Below are positions 34,144-44,193 of a stretch of 64,000 nucleotides of DNA, in pieces. The translations under genes and the position numbers were made by a program. Each line of letters begins with the position of its first letter. The first letter of the stretch is position 1. The stretch is from NCBI GenBank assembly GCA_010356995.1, contig ML996687.1, positions 1,273,148-1,337,147 on the forward strand, written 5' to 3'. The stretch comes from Trichodelitschia bisporula. Taxonomy: Eukaryota; Ascomycota; Dothideomycetes; Phaeotrichales; Phaeotrichaceae. The notes beneath the pieces were generated by a model, which was not told the DNA's origin, made no database searches, and saw only the letters and a program-made list of their open reading frames with translations.

Positions 34144-34581
34144 TCACGCTCCTCCCCCATGACGCACCCAAGTCGGCAATACAGCCATCACCCCTAAAAG
34201 TCCAAAATACATTGTTCCCGCCACTTGATCCCTCTCCGTGACCCAAGCACCCACGCCCTTCCACCCCCTCGTCGCCGCCGTCCCCAGCATTTCCACCGCA
34301 AGCATGAATCCCAGTGCCGTGAAACCCACAAACAGTCTGTCTGCTACAGAAGCCGATGTTCTCTCTCTATCGCGCCCGGCAAAATGCAGCCGTGCCGCGG
34401 TGTACCGCGCCGAGATAAATATTGCGGCAAACATGATCGACATTTCGAGGATCTGGGCCCAGCGGTGGCCGAGGCGGGGCTCGAGAGAGAAGACGCGGAT
34501 GGGGCCGCATGTTAGGCCGGCGAGGAAGACGAGGGCGAATTATGTTAGCGAGATGGATAGGAGGGTGATGGGAGGGAGCAT
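34144..34581 (-). pseudogene. small four-helix membrane protein with an in-frame stop
   Basis: Read from an ATG at 34581, the frame encodes MLPPITLLSISLT, a TAA at codon 14, then FALVFLAGLTCGPIRVFSLE, MSIMFAAIFISARYTAARL, LFVGFTALGFMLAVEML and AGTMYFGLLGVMAVLPTW, ending at 34144 (146 codons in all). The spacing of about four hydrophobic helices and the LAGxxCGPIRxxxxxPRxG motif recall a small membrane-protein family known in bacteria and fungi, from memory. The TAA falls inside helix 1. Translation could restart at the Met of MSIMF and give 99 aa without helix 1. It is either an inactivated gene or a sequence error; no intron removing the stop is evident. It is divergent to the bZIP gene. Confidence 0.55.
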
Positions 34582-34945
34582 TTTTCTTTCTGGTTGTTGA
34601 ATAGTGTCGTGGACGACGAGGTCTTGGAGAACAGGCCCTGCATATGTCGGGATGTGATCGTACGATCTCTTACTACGGTACGATGCGCCGAGCCTCGTCC
34701 AAATTTCCGTAAGTTAGTTCCAGAACACAACTTTCTGGATCTTCCTGCCCAAAACCGGGCCGCTACTTTAATCGCGCCTATCTACCCGCCTATCTGGCCC
34801 GCGTACCCCTCAAACCTCCGTGGGTTAGGTGAAATCGTGCAAACGCGCTTGTCACACAAACCCCCCGATTGGCCACCCCGTCTCCTGACCTCACCACTAT
34901 CAAACTCTTCCCAAACCCAGTCACTCCCGCCCTCGCCGCTCCTCC
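34582..34945. other. divergent spacer, membrane-protein gene / bZIP gene
   Basis: A 364-nt region between divergent starts. No further feature is seen. Confidence 0.5.
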
Positions 34946-35783
34946 ATGGCCAGAAAAGTACGTCCAGTGCCCTACACCCTTCTCAATCTAGCAATCCAGA
35001 CTCATCACTAACTTTTTACGCTCACTCACTCAGAAATCAGCCATCCCCCCCGCAACCCGCATCCGCGAAAATCAGCGCCGCTCCCGCGAGCGCCACAGGG
35101 AATACGTCACGGCCCTCCGGGAGCGGCTCGCAACCCTTGAGGCCGCGGGCGTGCAGGCTAGCCTCGAGATTCAGCGTGCGGGGCGCAGGGTTGCGCGGGA
35201 GAATACCCTCCTACGGGAACTATTAACCCTTCGAGGCGTGGAGCCCAACGAGGTGGAGGAGTTCCTGAGAGCGCGATGGGGAAGTGGTGGGGAGATAGGC
35301 GGTAGAATGGAGAGGGGGCCGGTTGTGGAGGGGAATGGGGAGGGGAGTGCAGTGCCTGGTGTGGCGACAGGCGCGCTGGAGGCCGAACCCTTGAGCGTGC
35401 CGGACGGGAATCGCCTACTTTTGGAGCACTACCAGCCTGTCGAGCACCCAGACTCTTCCATCCACCACCCACACCCTCCATACCCAGCCCTCACTGCAAC
35501 CCTCTCCCAACCCCTCTCCGAGCCTCGAACCCTTCCCTCACCTCACCCCCTCTCCGAGTCCCAAACCCCAACACCAGCCCTCAGCACGCACTGCTCCACG
35601 CCCGACTCAGACGTGGGCCTCGACCGGTCGTGCCACGAAGCCGCCGTCATAATCGCCACGATGCGCGGGCACAATGATACCGAGTGGGTGCGGCGCGAGC
35701 TGGGCTGCGAAGGCATGGTAGACTGTCGAGTCAAAAATGCGGATTTGTTGGATGTTATGGATTCGGGGAGCGCTTGGGAGTGA
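34946..35783 (+). CDS. bZIP transcription factor
   Basis: Exon 1 is 34946-34957 (MARK), the intron is 34958-35033 (GTACGT, CTAAC branch, CAG), exon 2 is 35034-35783, giving 253 aa. The basic region is RIRENQRRSRERHREYVTAL, with the N-x(2)-RSR/ER pattern of a common fungal bZIP group, followed by a leucine/hydrophobic heptad (LRERLATLEAAGVQASLEIQ, RRVARENTLLRELLTLRGVE). The middle is Pro/Ser-rich. The C-terminus has the conserved block SCHEAAVIIATMRGHND ... RRELGC ... CRVKNADLLDVMDSG, usual in this group. It is a predicted nuclear DNA-binding regulator; targets are unknown. The intron immediately after codon 4 is typical of this family. Confidence 0.9.
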
Positions 35784-35991
35784 GAAGAATTGTAGCATCG
35801 CTTAAGGCGTATAAATATAGTTGTAATATGTTTGCTCGGATGGGCCGTGGATGAGCTGGTTTGTCGGAGCTTAAGTTGAGGCCTTGTAGGGCCGGAAGAC
35901 GAACGTCTGAGTCTCTCCGAAGAGCAGCTTTGCGCAAAAAGAAGATACCGTATCTTGCCCTACTGCCCACCGGTAAAAATCAAAAAGAGAA

Positions 35992-36063
35992 TGACCGAGG
36001 CAGGGGTCGAACCTGCAATCTCCTGATTCGTAGTCAGACGCGTTGCCATTACGCCACACGGCC
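35992..36063 (-). tRNA. tRNA-Arg(ACG)
   Basis: On the minus strand it starts GGCCGTG and ends CTCGGTC plus discriminator A. The anticodon arm TCTGA CTACGAA TCAGG gives anticodon ACG, and the T arm is GCAGGTTCGACCCCTGC. It has no intron and is 72 nt. The acceptor stem has one U-U mismatch (position 6-67), and the D loop is one nucleotide shorter than in remembered relatives. It is probably functional. Confidence 0.92.
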
Positions 36064-36446
36064 GATTGATGCTCAGTGTTCAAAAAATTGTGCATATGAC
36101 CAGACTACTGTTTTTGACTTCGCAACTAAAAAGAACCTAGACCGGTAGGATGATATCTACCCCCACCCTGGCCTTCATGCATTAGGAGGAAAGACATTGT
36201 ACACTTCATTTCCTTTACATTGTAAACTATAGGTATCAGAAGCCTTTCTTGCCTTGCCTTGCCGTCGCATTACTCTTACTTGCAGAGAGTTGATCTCCCA
36301 TCCACCCCTCCATGCCCTCTTGGTCCCCTAACCCACCAGCGTAGCCTCGCTCGTGCAGCAGCACCGGCCCGCAACCGAGAACCCCTTCCGCTGTATCGTA
36401 CTACATTCGGTTTTCATTCAGCCCGTCATTACATTTCCCCAGCCGC
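36064..36446. other. intergenic
   Basis: Between tRNA-Arg and the lipase stop codon. No feature is seen. Confidence 0.5.
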
Positions 36447-37803
36447 CTATGCCAAAATATCAAGCCCGGCATCCGACCCCTCCGCCGCCGCCGCCACCGC
36501 CTCTTCCAGCGGCGAAGCCGTAGCATCCACGTCTAACCCCTCCATAACAGCCCTAAGAGGGATGAAAATTCCACCATCATAGCACACCGGCAGCTTCGAG
36601 AAATAAAAGTCATGCGCCGCAAACCCATCGATCAAATTCGTCCCAAGGATACCCTCACCGTCCTCGTCATTCGGCCGCCGAACAACATCATCCGGCGAGG
36701 GTCGGTTCTCGTTGTCGCTCAGGATGTAGTACTCAGGCCCGATGTGGCGGTAGCCGAAGATGTTGTGTGGTAGACCCGGGATCGGGTCGCCTTGATGCAC
36801 GACGCGGTAGTTGCGCCCGAAGTCACGTGGCTGCTTCGTGATGTAGTTGGAGATTGCCTCGTTGCCGATGCGAGGCGCGCCATATGATACCTGCTCGGTC
36901 AGGCACGTGCTTGGAGATTATTAACGTACTCACCAGGTCGGTCATGAAGCCGCGATCGCGGAGCTCCGCCGCGGCAAGTGTGGCAACAGCACCACCGAGC
37001 GAATGCCCGGTTGCGACGACGAGGAGGTCAGGATACATCTCAATCGACCACCGCACGGCTTCGGCGATGCTGTCGCGCACTTCCCTCCACGCGAGCCACC
37101 ATCCAGCACCAGAGAGGCAGCCGGTACAAACGTCGGTTAATACGAGGGGAATATTGATGTCTGATGCATAATTGCGGTAGGACTCGCTGCCGCGGAATGA
37201 GACGACGACTAAGGCGTTCGTCTGATCAATGGCTACAAAGCCACTGGTGTCAGATACTCCCCTATGGCACATATTAGTCTTGACTCCCTACGGAAGCGAT
37301 CACCGCACATGCAAACATAAGCACAAAGCGAAACCGCTTGCCAATGGCAAGTAGATGAGCGACCAGATTGCCGGATTTGGCAAAGGTGATGAGGCCTTGG
37401 CCAGGGCTCACAGCCTCGAACAGTACAACTCCGAGTGGATCACAGCGAGACCGGGAAAGTCCAAAACAGGCGGCTGACAGACAACAAGTGGTGAACATAC
37501 CCATTGAACGCGTACACGATGCGAGTGTCAGAACGCTCAACCAAGGGACAGTTTCCAGTTGCACATCGCAGTTTGGTGCCTTTGTTGGAGTCGTAGTTGT
37601 CGGGACAGTAGGAAGCAGCCGCATATTGTGAAACCAACTCGAGCTTATTCAACAATGTTGCTGATATCTCAACCTCATCTTGACCTATTCAACTTCAGCA
37701 ACCAGCAATTTTGACGCTGATGCGACCTACGCTTTACTATGACACGCCCCAGAGCAGCCGAAAAGAAGGACAAACAGACAACGAGCGACAAAAGGGCTAC
37801 CAT
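36447..37803 (-). CDS. secreted class-3 lipase (triacylglycerol lipase / feruloyl-esterase-like)
   Basis: Four exons (37731-37803, 37501-37684, 36934-37261, 36447-36890) give 342 aa. A signal peptide (MVALLSLVVCLSFFSAALGR) precedes the mature region with paired cysteines (YCPDNYD; CATGNCP). The alpha/beta-hydrolase core has ALVVVSFRGSESYRNYASDI, CTGCLSGAGWWLAWREV, the nucleophile elbow VVATGHSLGGAVATLAAAEL, SYGAPRIGNEAISNYI, the likely catalytic Asp in HQGDPIPGLP, and the likely catalytic His in YRHIGPEYYI. These match fungal extracellular lipases of the class-3 family, which hydrolyse acylglycerols or related esters. Exon 4 is joined by an intron with GTGAGT...CAG and restores the LVSYGAPR motif. 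The second intron (37262-37500, 239 nt) is much longer than others in the window; its ends conform to GT-AG and the joined frame fits the family. Confidence 0.92.
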
Positions 37804-40800
37804 TGCGTGACAATGGCCAAACGACAGGCGGCGGATGCGGGAAACGAATGAGGCTGTCGAGGCCACAGCCCTGAGGCCATCGCGCTGGTATACATAAGCG
37901 ACCGCTTCAGCCTTCACTCTACATTCCCACTATGCGTTTACGTGTGTTGCCCAGGATCTACGGTGAACGTCAAAAGTCTGGTACGGGTGTATCGTTAATT
38001 CAACGGGCAAAAAGGCACCGTCTTGGGTACATTAGCTTGCAGGTAAGGGTGACATACAAACCAACGCTGTCAATAATTGGTTACATTCACGTACAGTTTC
38101 CCCGCGAAGCCCACGCTTCGGGAAAGCTCTGGCCTAGATCCGGCCAAAGAGGCGCTACGCTGACGGTTTGGCAAGCGCGTGGCAGGCACGCCAACTGCGA
38201 TATCCTTGCATGGACAATCCCGATGTGCCGGATTTGACTGCCTCCGACGAACAGCCGTTGGGGCTGCAACCTCGATGTGTCTATGCGTGGGATTCGGTTT
38301 CCGGGGAATGACCACGCCCATGGCGTGGAGTATGAACGCTTGGGACTCTGTTGGGACAGGGCCAATATGCGTTTGGGCGGCGATACAGGGTTCAGGCTTG
38401 TTTACGACCTAGAAGCTGAGGTTCAGGCACCATGAGCGTGAGGGGAGACGGTAAAGCACGAGAGATCCAATAGAGACCGGTTTGGGGGCCGCGTGGGCCG
38501 GGCTGCACTGTCGGGTATTGAGGTACATTTCCACAGACCGGGACGCGGCTCGGGATTGAAGAGGGCATGGCTGCTAAGCTTCCCACGGCAGAAGGGATGG
38601 CCTGGCGTGGTAGACGTAAAACAAAGTTCCAATGGAAGAAGACGCGTTCCTGGCCGAACGTTTCGTGTGAAGTTCATCAATGTAAAGATGCCTTGCGGCC
38701 GGACGTGCCTTTCAGTACGTCACCATGACCCACATTCGGAGGACAAGAAATTCCGCTTCCGATCCTGTGGGGGAGGCTCTTCAGTGGCGGACATCTTCGT
38801 AGATCGACTTCATCTGGTTCATGAACTACACCGAAGGAGCAAATAGCCCTTCAAACCCGTGGAACATTGCATTTTACCGGCCTCTTACCATGGCTTGGCC
38901 CTAGGGCCCTTGTTCGTTCCATTCTCCGACCGCAGTCCATCAGTCGGGAATTTGTCGATCTTCACAAATCCGCTTACTGTACCAGCATCCAGCCTCGCAA
39001 TGGCGAAGTAGCTTGTGCACTCTCCCGCATTTCTCCCGTTGTTCACACCTGGAAGACTGGTCGAATGGTGATCAAAGTTCTCTACCCGGGCTTCAGAAGA
39101 CCCGGTGAGAGTAGAATTAATTTTGTGCAGCAGCACTCCGTCAACCGTTAATAGAACGCCCGCTAACCCCAGGGACTAGTTCTAAGCGAGGGCAATATCC
39201 TCCGAAGTGTGTTAGAACGAACGCGACGTATTCAATCAACCACAATATCCATTGAATGCAAGATCTACTCCATTACGACGCGAACGAAACCATGACCACC
39301 TTTTCATCTTGCAGTGTACAGGATACTGAGAAGGGCTTCAGGTCTTGCGACTGCCCGGTTAGCCCACGTAACCCTTCAAGAGACCGTCTTGAGCACAAAG
39401 CTTGAGGAATGCCATCCATGCAATGCACAGATTCAGCCCTACTGCGCTGATGCTAACCTGGAGAGCGTATGTCTGGTCCTGGGAATCCATCTGCATGTGT
39501 TCTCAACATTCAAGCTTGAGGTGCTTCCTTCAGTTCCCGCCCCCATTCACAGCTCGTTTAGCTCCAGTCTGGAACCTCTTGGTTGCAATGTCAATATGCT
39601 GGTCGCTTCCTCAGAGCGGAGAACCGAGAACAACACCCTGCCGAGGGATGTACATTTTTCCTGGTTATCGCCAACCCAATCCTTGGGTATTTTTGTTCGC
39701 ATGGCCTCACCAGCCCTTGTCATTGGTCCCATAGCAATCTGGATCTTGAGCACCCAGCAACTGTTAATGTTTTTCCGTTGGCAACCAAGATTCTTCGAAA
39801 GCGTTCAACCGAGGGGAGATAACCGACGGTGATGACAGCTCCGTGCAATCTCCTTCCGGTCCTCAGTTGATTCATCCGTCGCTCGAAATCATGTTGAGTC
39901 TGGAATCTGCCGGTTAGCGAGGTGTCTTGCCAGCCATGTGTATCGTCAGTGTGAGTACCCCGCACCGAGACTCGGTTCGCTAAATTGCTGCTTTAAGGAC
40001 GAGGCCTCTTTGCCCTAGCCGTCAGTGATGAGGCCGCCATTTGCCGTATTCGTCCGTTGCCCGACGGCTTTGTGCCTTCCTCGCTGCAGTCTATCCCCTT
40101 CTTCAGTGCCGCAGGTCTTTATGCCGCGGGCCTTGATGCCGTGGAGCCGTAGGTATTCATATTGAGACTTGGCGCCAATATGGGATGCGGGTTGGCAGAG
40201 AAAGCGGAGTCGTCTAGGATCTGTCCATTGGTGATTGAGCGCGCCGATCGGAGCGACGATTCTAACTTGTCAAACATCGAAACCATCAGTTCAAAGCAAG
40301 AGGCGTGCGATGGAACGCCGCCTTATGTATCTTCGCACGCGCCGACCAAGCACCTTATCACCGGCCGTAAAGTGGATTACGGCTAACCAAGTTCGGTAAT
40401 CGCAGCGTCCAGTCCCTGCCAGCGCAAAGGCTGCGCCCCACGCCGCCATCCGGACGCTGCCGGATATACGAATCCCAATAGAGTTTCATGTCTTTACATG
40501 CATTTTTAACAGCATTTGCTTAAACTATGGTGGTAGGCTGCCGGTGTGAGCAATCAGGTTGCCCGGATAGGCTGCGCTGCGCCAATGGAGAGGCGGTGTT
40601 CGGTATCTGGTACATCGGGATCGTGCGGAAGCTTATCGGTGGTGATGAGCTTCATTTGCTTATACTGGCGTCGATGGTGGGCCAGTCACTGTCGCCAATC
40701 GCAATCAAGTGTCGGTTGACAGTTGTGAGTATCAATGTTGTCGATTCTTTGGCGCCATGGAATGATCTACATTGAAGTCATGATTTGCATTCGTATTGAA

Positions 40801-40912
40801 GGGTTAGTAACTAATGGAATAGCCATCACATTCTACCGCCCTCCATCAATCGCCTCCAAAATGTCAGCAATGCTCAGAAACCAATTAATCTTCCATCGGT
40901 ATACAGTTGATG
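37804..40912. other. gene-poor region, no supported gene
   Basis: Open frames on both strands are short and shift frame often. Some minus-strand stretches look protein-like (about 38890-39130, AIARLDAGTVSGFVKIDKF; about 39550-39960, VLKIQIAMGPMTRAGEAMRT) but I could not connect them or recognise a family. They may be decayed coding sequence. Confidence 0.4.
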
Positions 40913-41870
40913 TGTCTCAGATATCCCTCTGGTGCGCTTGCAACCTGCCGCTAAACCTTCACGGCTTTTCAGGAGCGGAATGTCATCATGCGGCGCTCAA
41001 ACATGTCTTTCGACGGTGCTGAGATGAGTATTCGCCCGCGCCTCCTCCTCCATCGCGGTAAAGAATGTTGTGTATATAGGGCCTCAGATTCCTCAGGTGC
41101 GCTTGCAACCTGTCCGCAAAACGTTCATGGCATTTTAGGAGCGGAATGTCATCGTGCGGCTCGCTCAGTCATGTCCTTTGATAGTGAAGAGGGGAATAAG
41201 TAGAAATATGGTTAATGCTGTTTATGTATGCCGTCGTCGCCGTTGTTCGTTATTGTCACCGTTACTCGAATTGTCGCTGTTATTCGTTGTTATGACTGTT
41301 GCTTGTTGCTCGAATTGCCCCTGTTGTTTGTTGTTGTTATGATTGTTGTTCGTTGACGTTGTTATTATCGTGGTACTTTGTGGTACTTAGTAGTAATTAC
41401 CGTGGCTGCGGTCGGAGGTGGTTACGGTTGTCGTTGCCGGACGAGAATGATATGGTTTGAAGTTGTATATATTTGCGATGCCTCGAATTCCCAGGTGCAC
41501 TTGCAGCCTGTCCGCAATACCTTTATGGCATATAAGGAGCAGAATGTCATGCGGCTCGCTCAGACATGTCCTTTGATTGTGCAGAGGGGAATGAGTGTAA
41601 ATATGGTTGAATTTTGTAAGCCATCGTCGCCGTTGTTCGTTGTTATGGCTGTTGTTTGTTGACGTTGTTATTATCATGGTTCTGAGTAGTAATTGCGGTG
41701 GCTGCGTCCGGAGGTCGTTATGGTCGTCATTGCCGGAGAATGATATATGGGTTGAAGTTGAACATATATGCGAAGCCTCAGAATTCCCAGGTGCACTTGC
41801 AACTTGCCGCAATACCTTTATGGCATTTAAGAAGCGGAATATCATCATGTGGCTCGCTCAGGAGCGAGAA
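40913..41870. repeat. degenerate tandem repeat, four copies of a ~100-130-bp unit
   Basis: Units begin near 40913, 41080, 41477 and 41774. Each has a core like AGGTGCGCTTGCAACCTGTC, then a CGCAA-A-C-TT-ATGGCAT-T segment, GGAGCGGAATGTCATC, TGCGGCTCGCTCA and (three copies) ATGTCCTTTGA/ATGTCTTTCGA. The spacers of copies 2 and 3 share a (GTT)-rich stretch starting GTCGCCGTTGTTCGTT. The distances of roughly 170, 400 and 300 bp suggest a longer unit with internal loss. No coding capacity is evident. Confidence 0.75.
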
Positions 41871-41896
41871 GCCTGCTACCTAAGAGCAGCAGGACC

Positions 41897-42268
41897 TCAG
41901 AGAGCCGAGACCCAGAAGTAATCCACCGAGGGCAACACCAGCGCGAGAGCATAGCAGTCAACCTGAGTAAGAAAATAAACTCTTGAGGTGAGGAAAGAAA
42001 CGTTGTAACCCTTCAAACTGCTTCGCGGAGCGGAATCTTGAAAGACGCCACCACTCAAAGGAGTAGCCATCCGACGAAGACCCTTATGCCAGTCCGAAGA
42101 CTCTGCGAGACCATATCTCGAGCAGCTACCACAAGGTGAGGGCATTGGGTACGGGCCTTGCGACAGGGCAAGGTGACCACGGCAGATGTCGCGTTGGCGA
42201 TGATCCCACAGTCCCTCAGCCCACTGGTCCACCAGCTTGAAGTTGTCCGACTTGAAGGCAAGGTTCAT
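41897..42268 (-). other. open frame of unknown nature, 123 codons
   Basis: The first ~50 residues (MNLAFKSDNFKLVDQWAEGL, HLALSQGPYPMPSPCGSC) look more like a real protein than the rest. It lies between the tandem repeat and the minisatellite. No family is recognised. It may be a remnant of a mobile element or an unrelated gene fragment. Confidence 0.2.
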
Positions 42269-42410
42269 GAGGCATCAGAACTCAGGAGCAATTGCATCCT
42301 ATTGTAAGCCTTGAGGCTAATACATCAATACATTGTCATCATATGCCCATATATCCCACAGACCCAGACCCACAGCCCACAGCCCACAAAACCCATGGCC
42401 CACAGAAGCA

Positions 42411-42496
42411 AAGACAGGAACAAAGAGTGGAACAAAGAGTGGAACAAAGATAGGAACAAAGATAGGAACAAAGATAGGAACAAAGACAAGAACAAA
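42411..42496. repeat. 12-bp minisatellite (GGAACAAAGAKW)
   Basis: About seven consecutive near-identical 12-bp units of the form GGAACAAAGATA or GGAACAAAGAGT. There is no sign that it is coding. Confidence 0.9.
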
Positions 42497-42558
42497 CCAG
42501 TGACCCTGCGGCCAACTGGTAACCCCCGCGGAACAGCCAGCTGTTAACCTGCTGGGTA

Positions 42559-42702
42559 GCCCGCTGCTGTGCAGTAGCGGTTATCCGACGGGGCAACGGA
42601 CACCAACGTGAGTCACGGCCTCAGAGCTACCACTATTGTGCAATAGCGGTATATCCTATAAGGCATAGCTGAGGCACTGCTGCTGTGCAATAGCAATCCC
42701 TC
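42559..42702. repeat. three dispersed copies of a near-palindrome (CTATTGTGCAATAG)
   Basis: The motif appears near 42562 (CTGCTGTGCAGTAG), 42634 (CTATTGTGCAATAG, a perfect inverted repeat around TG) and 42681 (CTGCTGTGCAATAG), the first two followed by CGGT and T-rich AT sequence. Function is unknown. Confidence 0.6.
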
Positions 42703-44193
42703 AAAGCTATGGGGCTATTGTTGTGGAGGAGATGGAGGAGGAGGCAGAGTTTGGGGTATTTATACTGCCTTTGCGCGCGCGCAGTGTGCAAGCCCTGGCC
42801 GAGCAATTCGCATTTCATGTTGCAAAAATTTGTATGGAGAATGCTGCAAGTGGACGGATTGTACACAAACACTAAGGACCAATCCACAGCATTTGGACGA
42901 GTTTGGCGCAGGCGCCGAAAGGCCGCGCACCACCGCAAATGTCACTAAAGCCCGGTACGAGCAGACCCTGATTGTCCTGTCTACGTTCCATACCAGAGAC
43001 CCTAATTGGAGGATCTTTTAACCGGGTAGACAACCTCGCCGTCGTTACTTCTTCAATATTTCAGTATCATCGTTGTCGTGATTCAGCCTTGCGGTCGTTG
43101 GTGATGCTGGGTGCCAAGATCCGGGGACTTCAGTCACGAGCAGCTCATGCTTCCCTTGTCTCGTTAGGTCGATCAGCTCACTTGTGCCGGCGCCCGTTCT
43201 CACACCACGTTCATGCACCAAAACTGGAGCTGATAGGCTTAATTGGGGCCTCTCACGAGTTAATAGTATTATAAGCAGACGTCGACATAGCCTTCAAAGG
43301 ACGCGACATTCAAAAGCACTTAGCCATAGGCTACCTCCACAGCTGCGATCAAGCCTCAATTCATATGTCGTCAGCTTTGTGGCTCATCAACCATTACAAG
43401 CAATGATCTACCGTAGCAAGGGCCTAGGGCTAAGCGAAAAGTCGTGTCGCGCTTTCGTCGGGAGCCTCTGCAAAGGCCGGGAGGGAAGAGACATGACTTT
43501 TTCAGGTAGCCCTTGGGCCTTCGCACCTTGTCTACCGTACGTAGTACGACGTACGTCATCGTCATGCAGATAGCATTATTGCCGGAAAGCATCATCGGGA
43601 TCAGAAAATGGGTGTTATTTCCAGTCAAGTTCAATCACCATAACAAAAGCGCTCTCGGTTACTGTCGGATTAGAGTTGCTTGAACCATGGTAAGCTAAAT
43701 AAAGAAGTGGATATCTCCCCCGCAGTGGAGCTGAAGCTAAGGAACGGGAGAAGAACGCATATCTTCGGCATCGTGGCTCAAGTCCCAGGTACCGCATGCT
43801 CATCGGAAGCACTCAAGCCAATGAGTATCGTGGGCCAGAAATCAAGCAATGACAAGACCGCGGCATGACGTGACATCGAAGTCTTAATTTGCTCCTAAAG
43901 CTGCCAAGGTCGCCCTGCGCCAGCCACCCCGCCATCTGGCGCCATTGTTAAGTCGAGACTCGAGTCGGTCCATTTCTGTGGCTTCCGGTCAGACACGCCT
44001 TCCCATTTACGTTATCTCCAACATCAGCCCCTCACTTCGGCTGCGCGCCTTTCCTACGCCCAAAACAACGGCATAAAGGAGGTGTTGTGCTGGTTGTCTT
44101 TGTTCTGCGCATTCCTCAGTTGTTCTCCGACCTAGCTAGCTATCTCTAGCTCCCCACTTAAATTCGGTGCACAGCTGCGCATCGATAATCGCA
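42703..44193. other. intergenic, upstream of the C2-domain gene
   Basis: No gene is supported. The last ~200 nt should contain the promoter and leader of the C2 gene. Confidence 0.45.

Noticed and set aside
39314-39832. 172-codon plus-strand open frame in the gene-poor region.
   Set aside because: No signal peptide, domain or splice support; protein-like stretches on the other strand compete with it.
41897-42268. Possible retroelement gag-like frame beside the tandem repeats.
   Set aside because: No zinc knuckle, protease, reverse transcriptase or terminal repeats could be found, so a mobile-element call is not supported.
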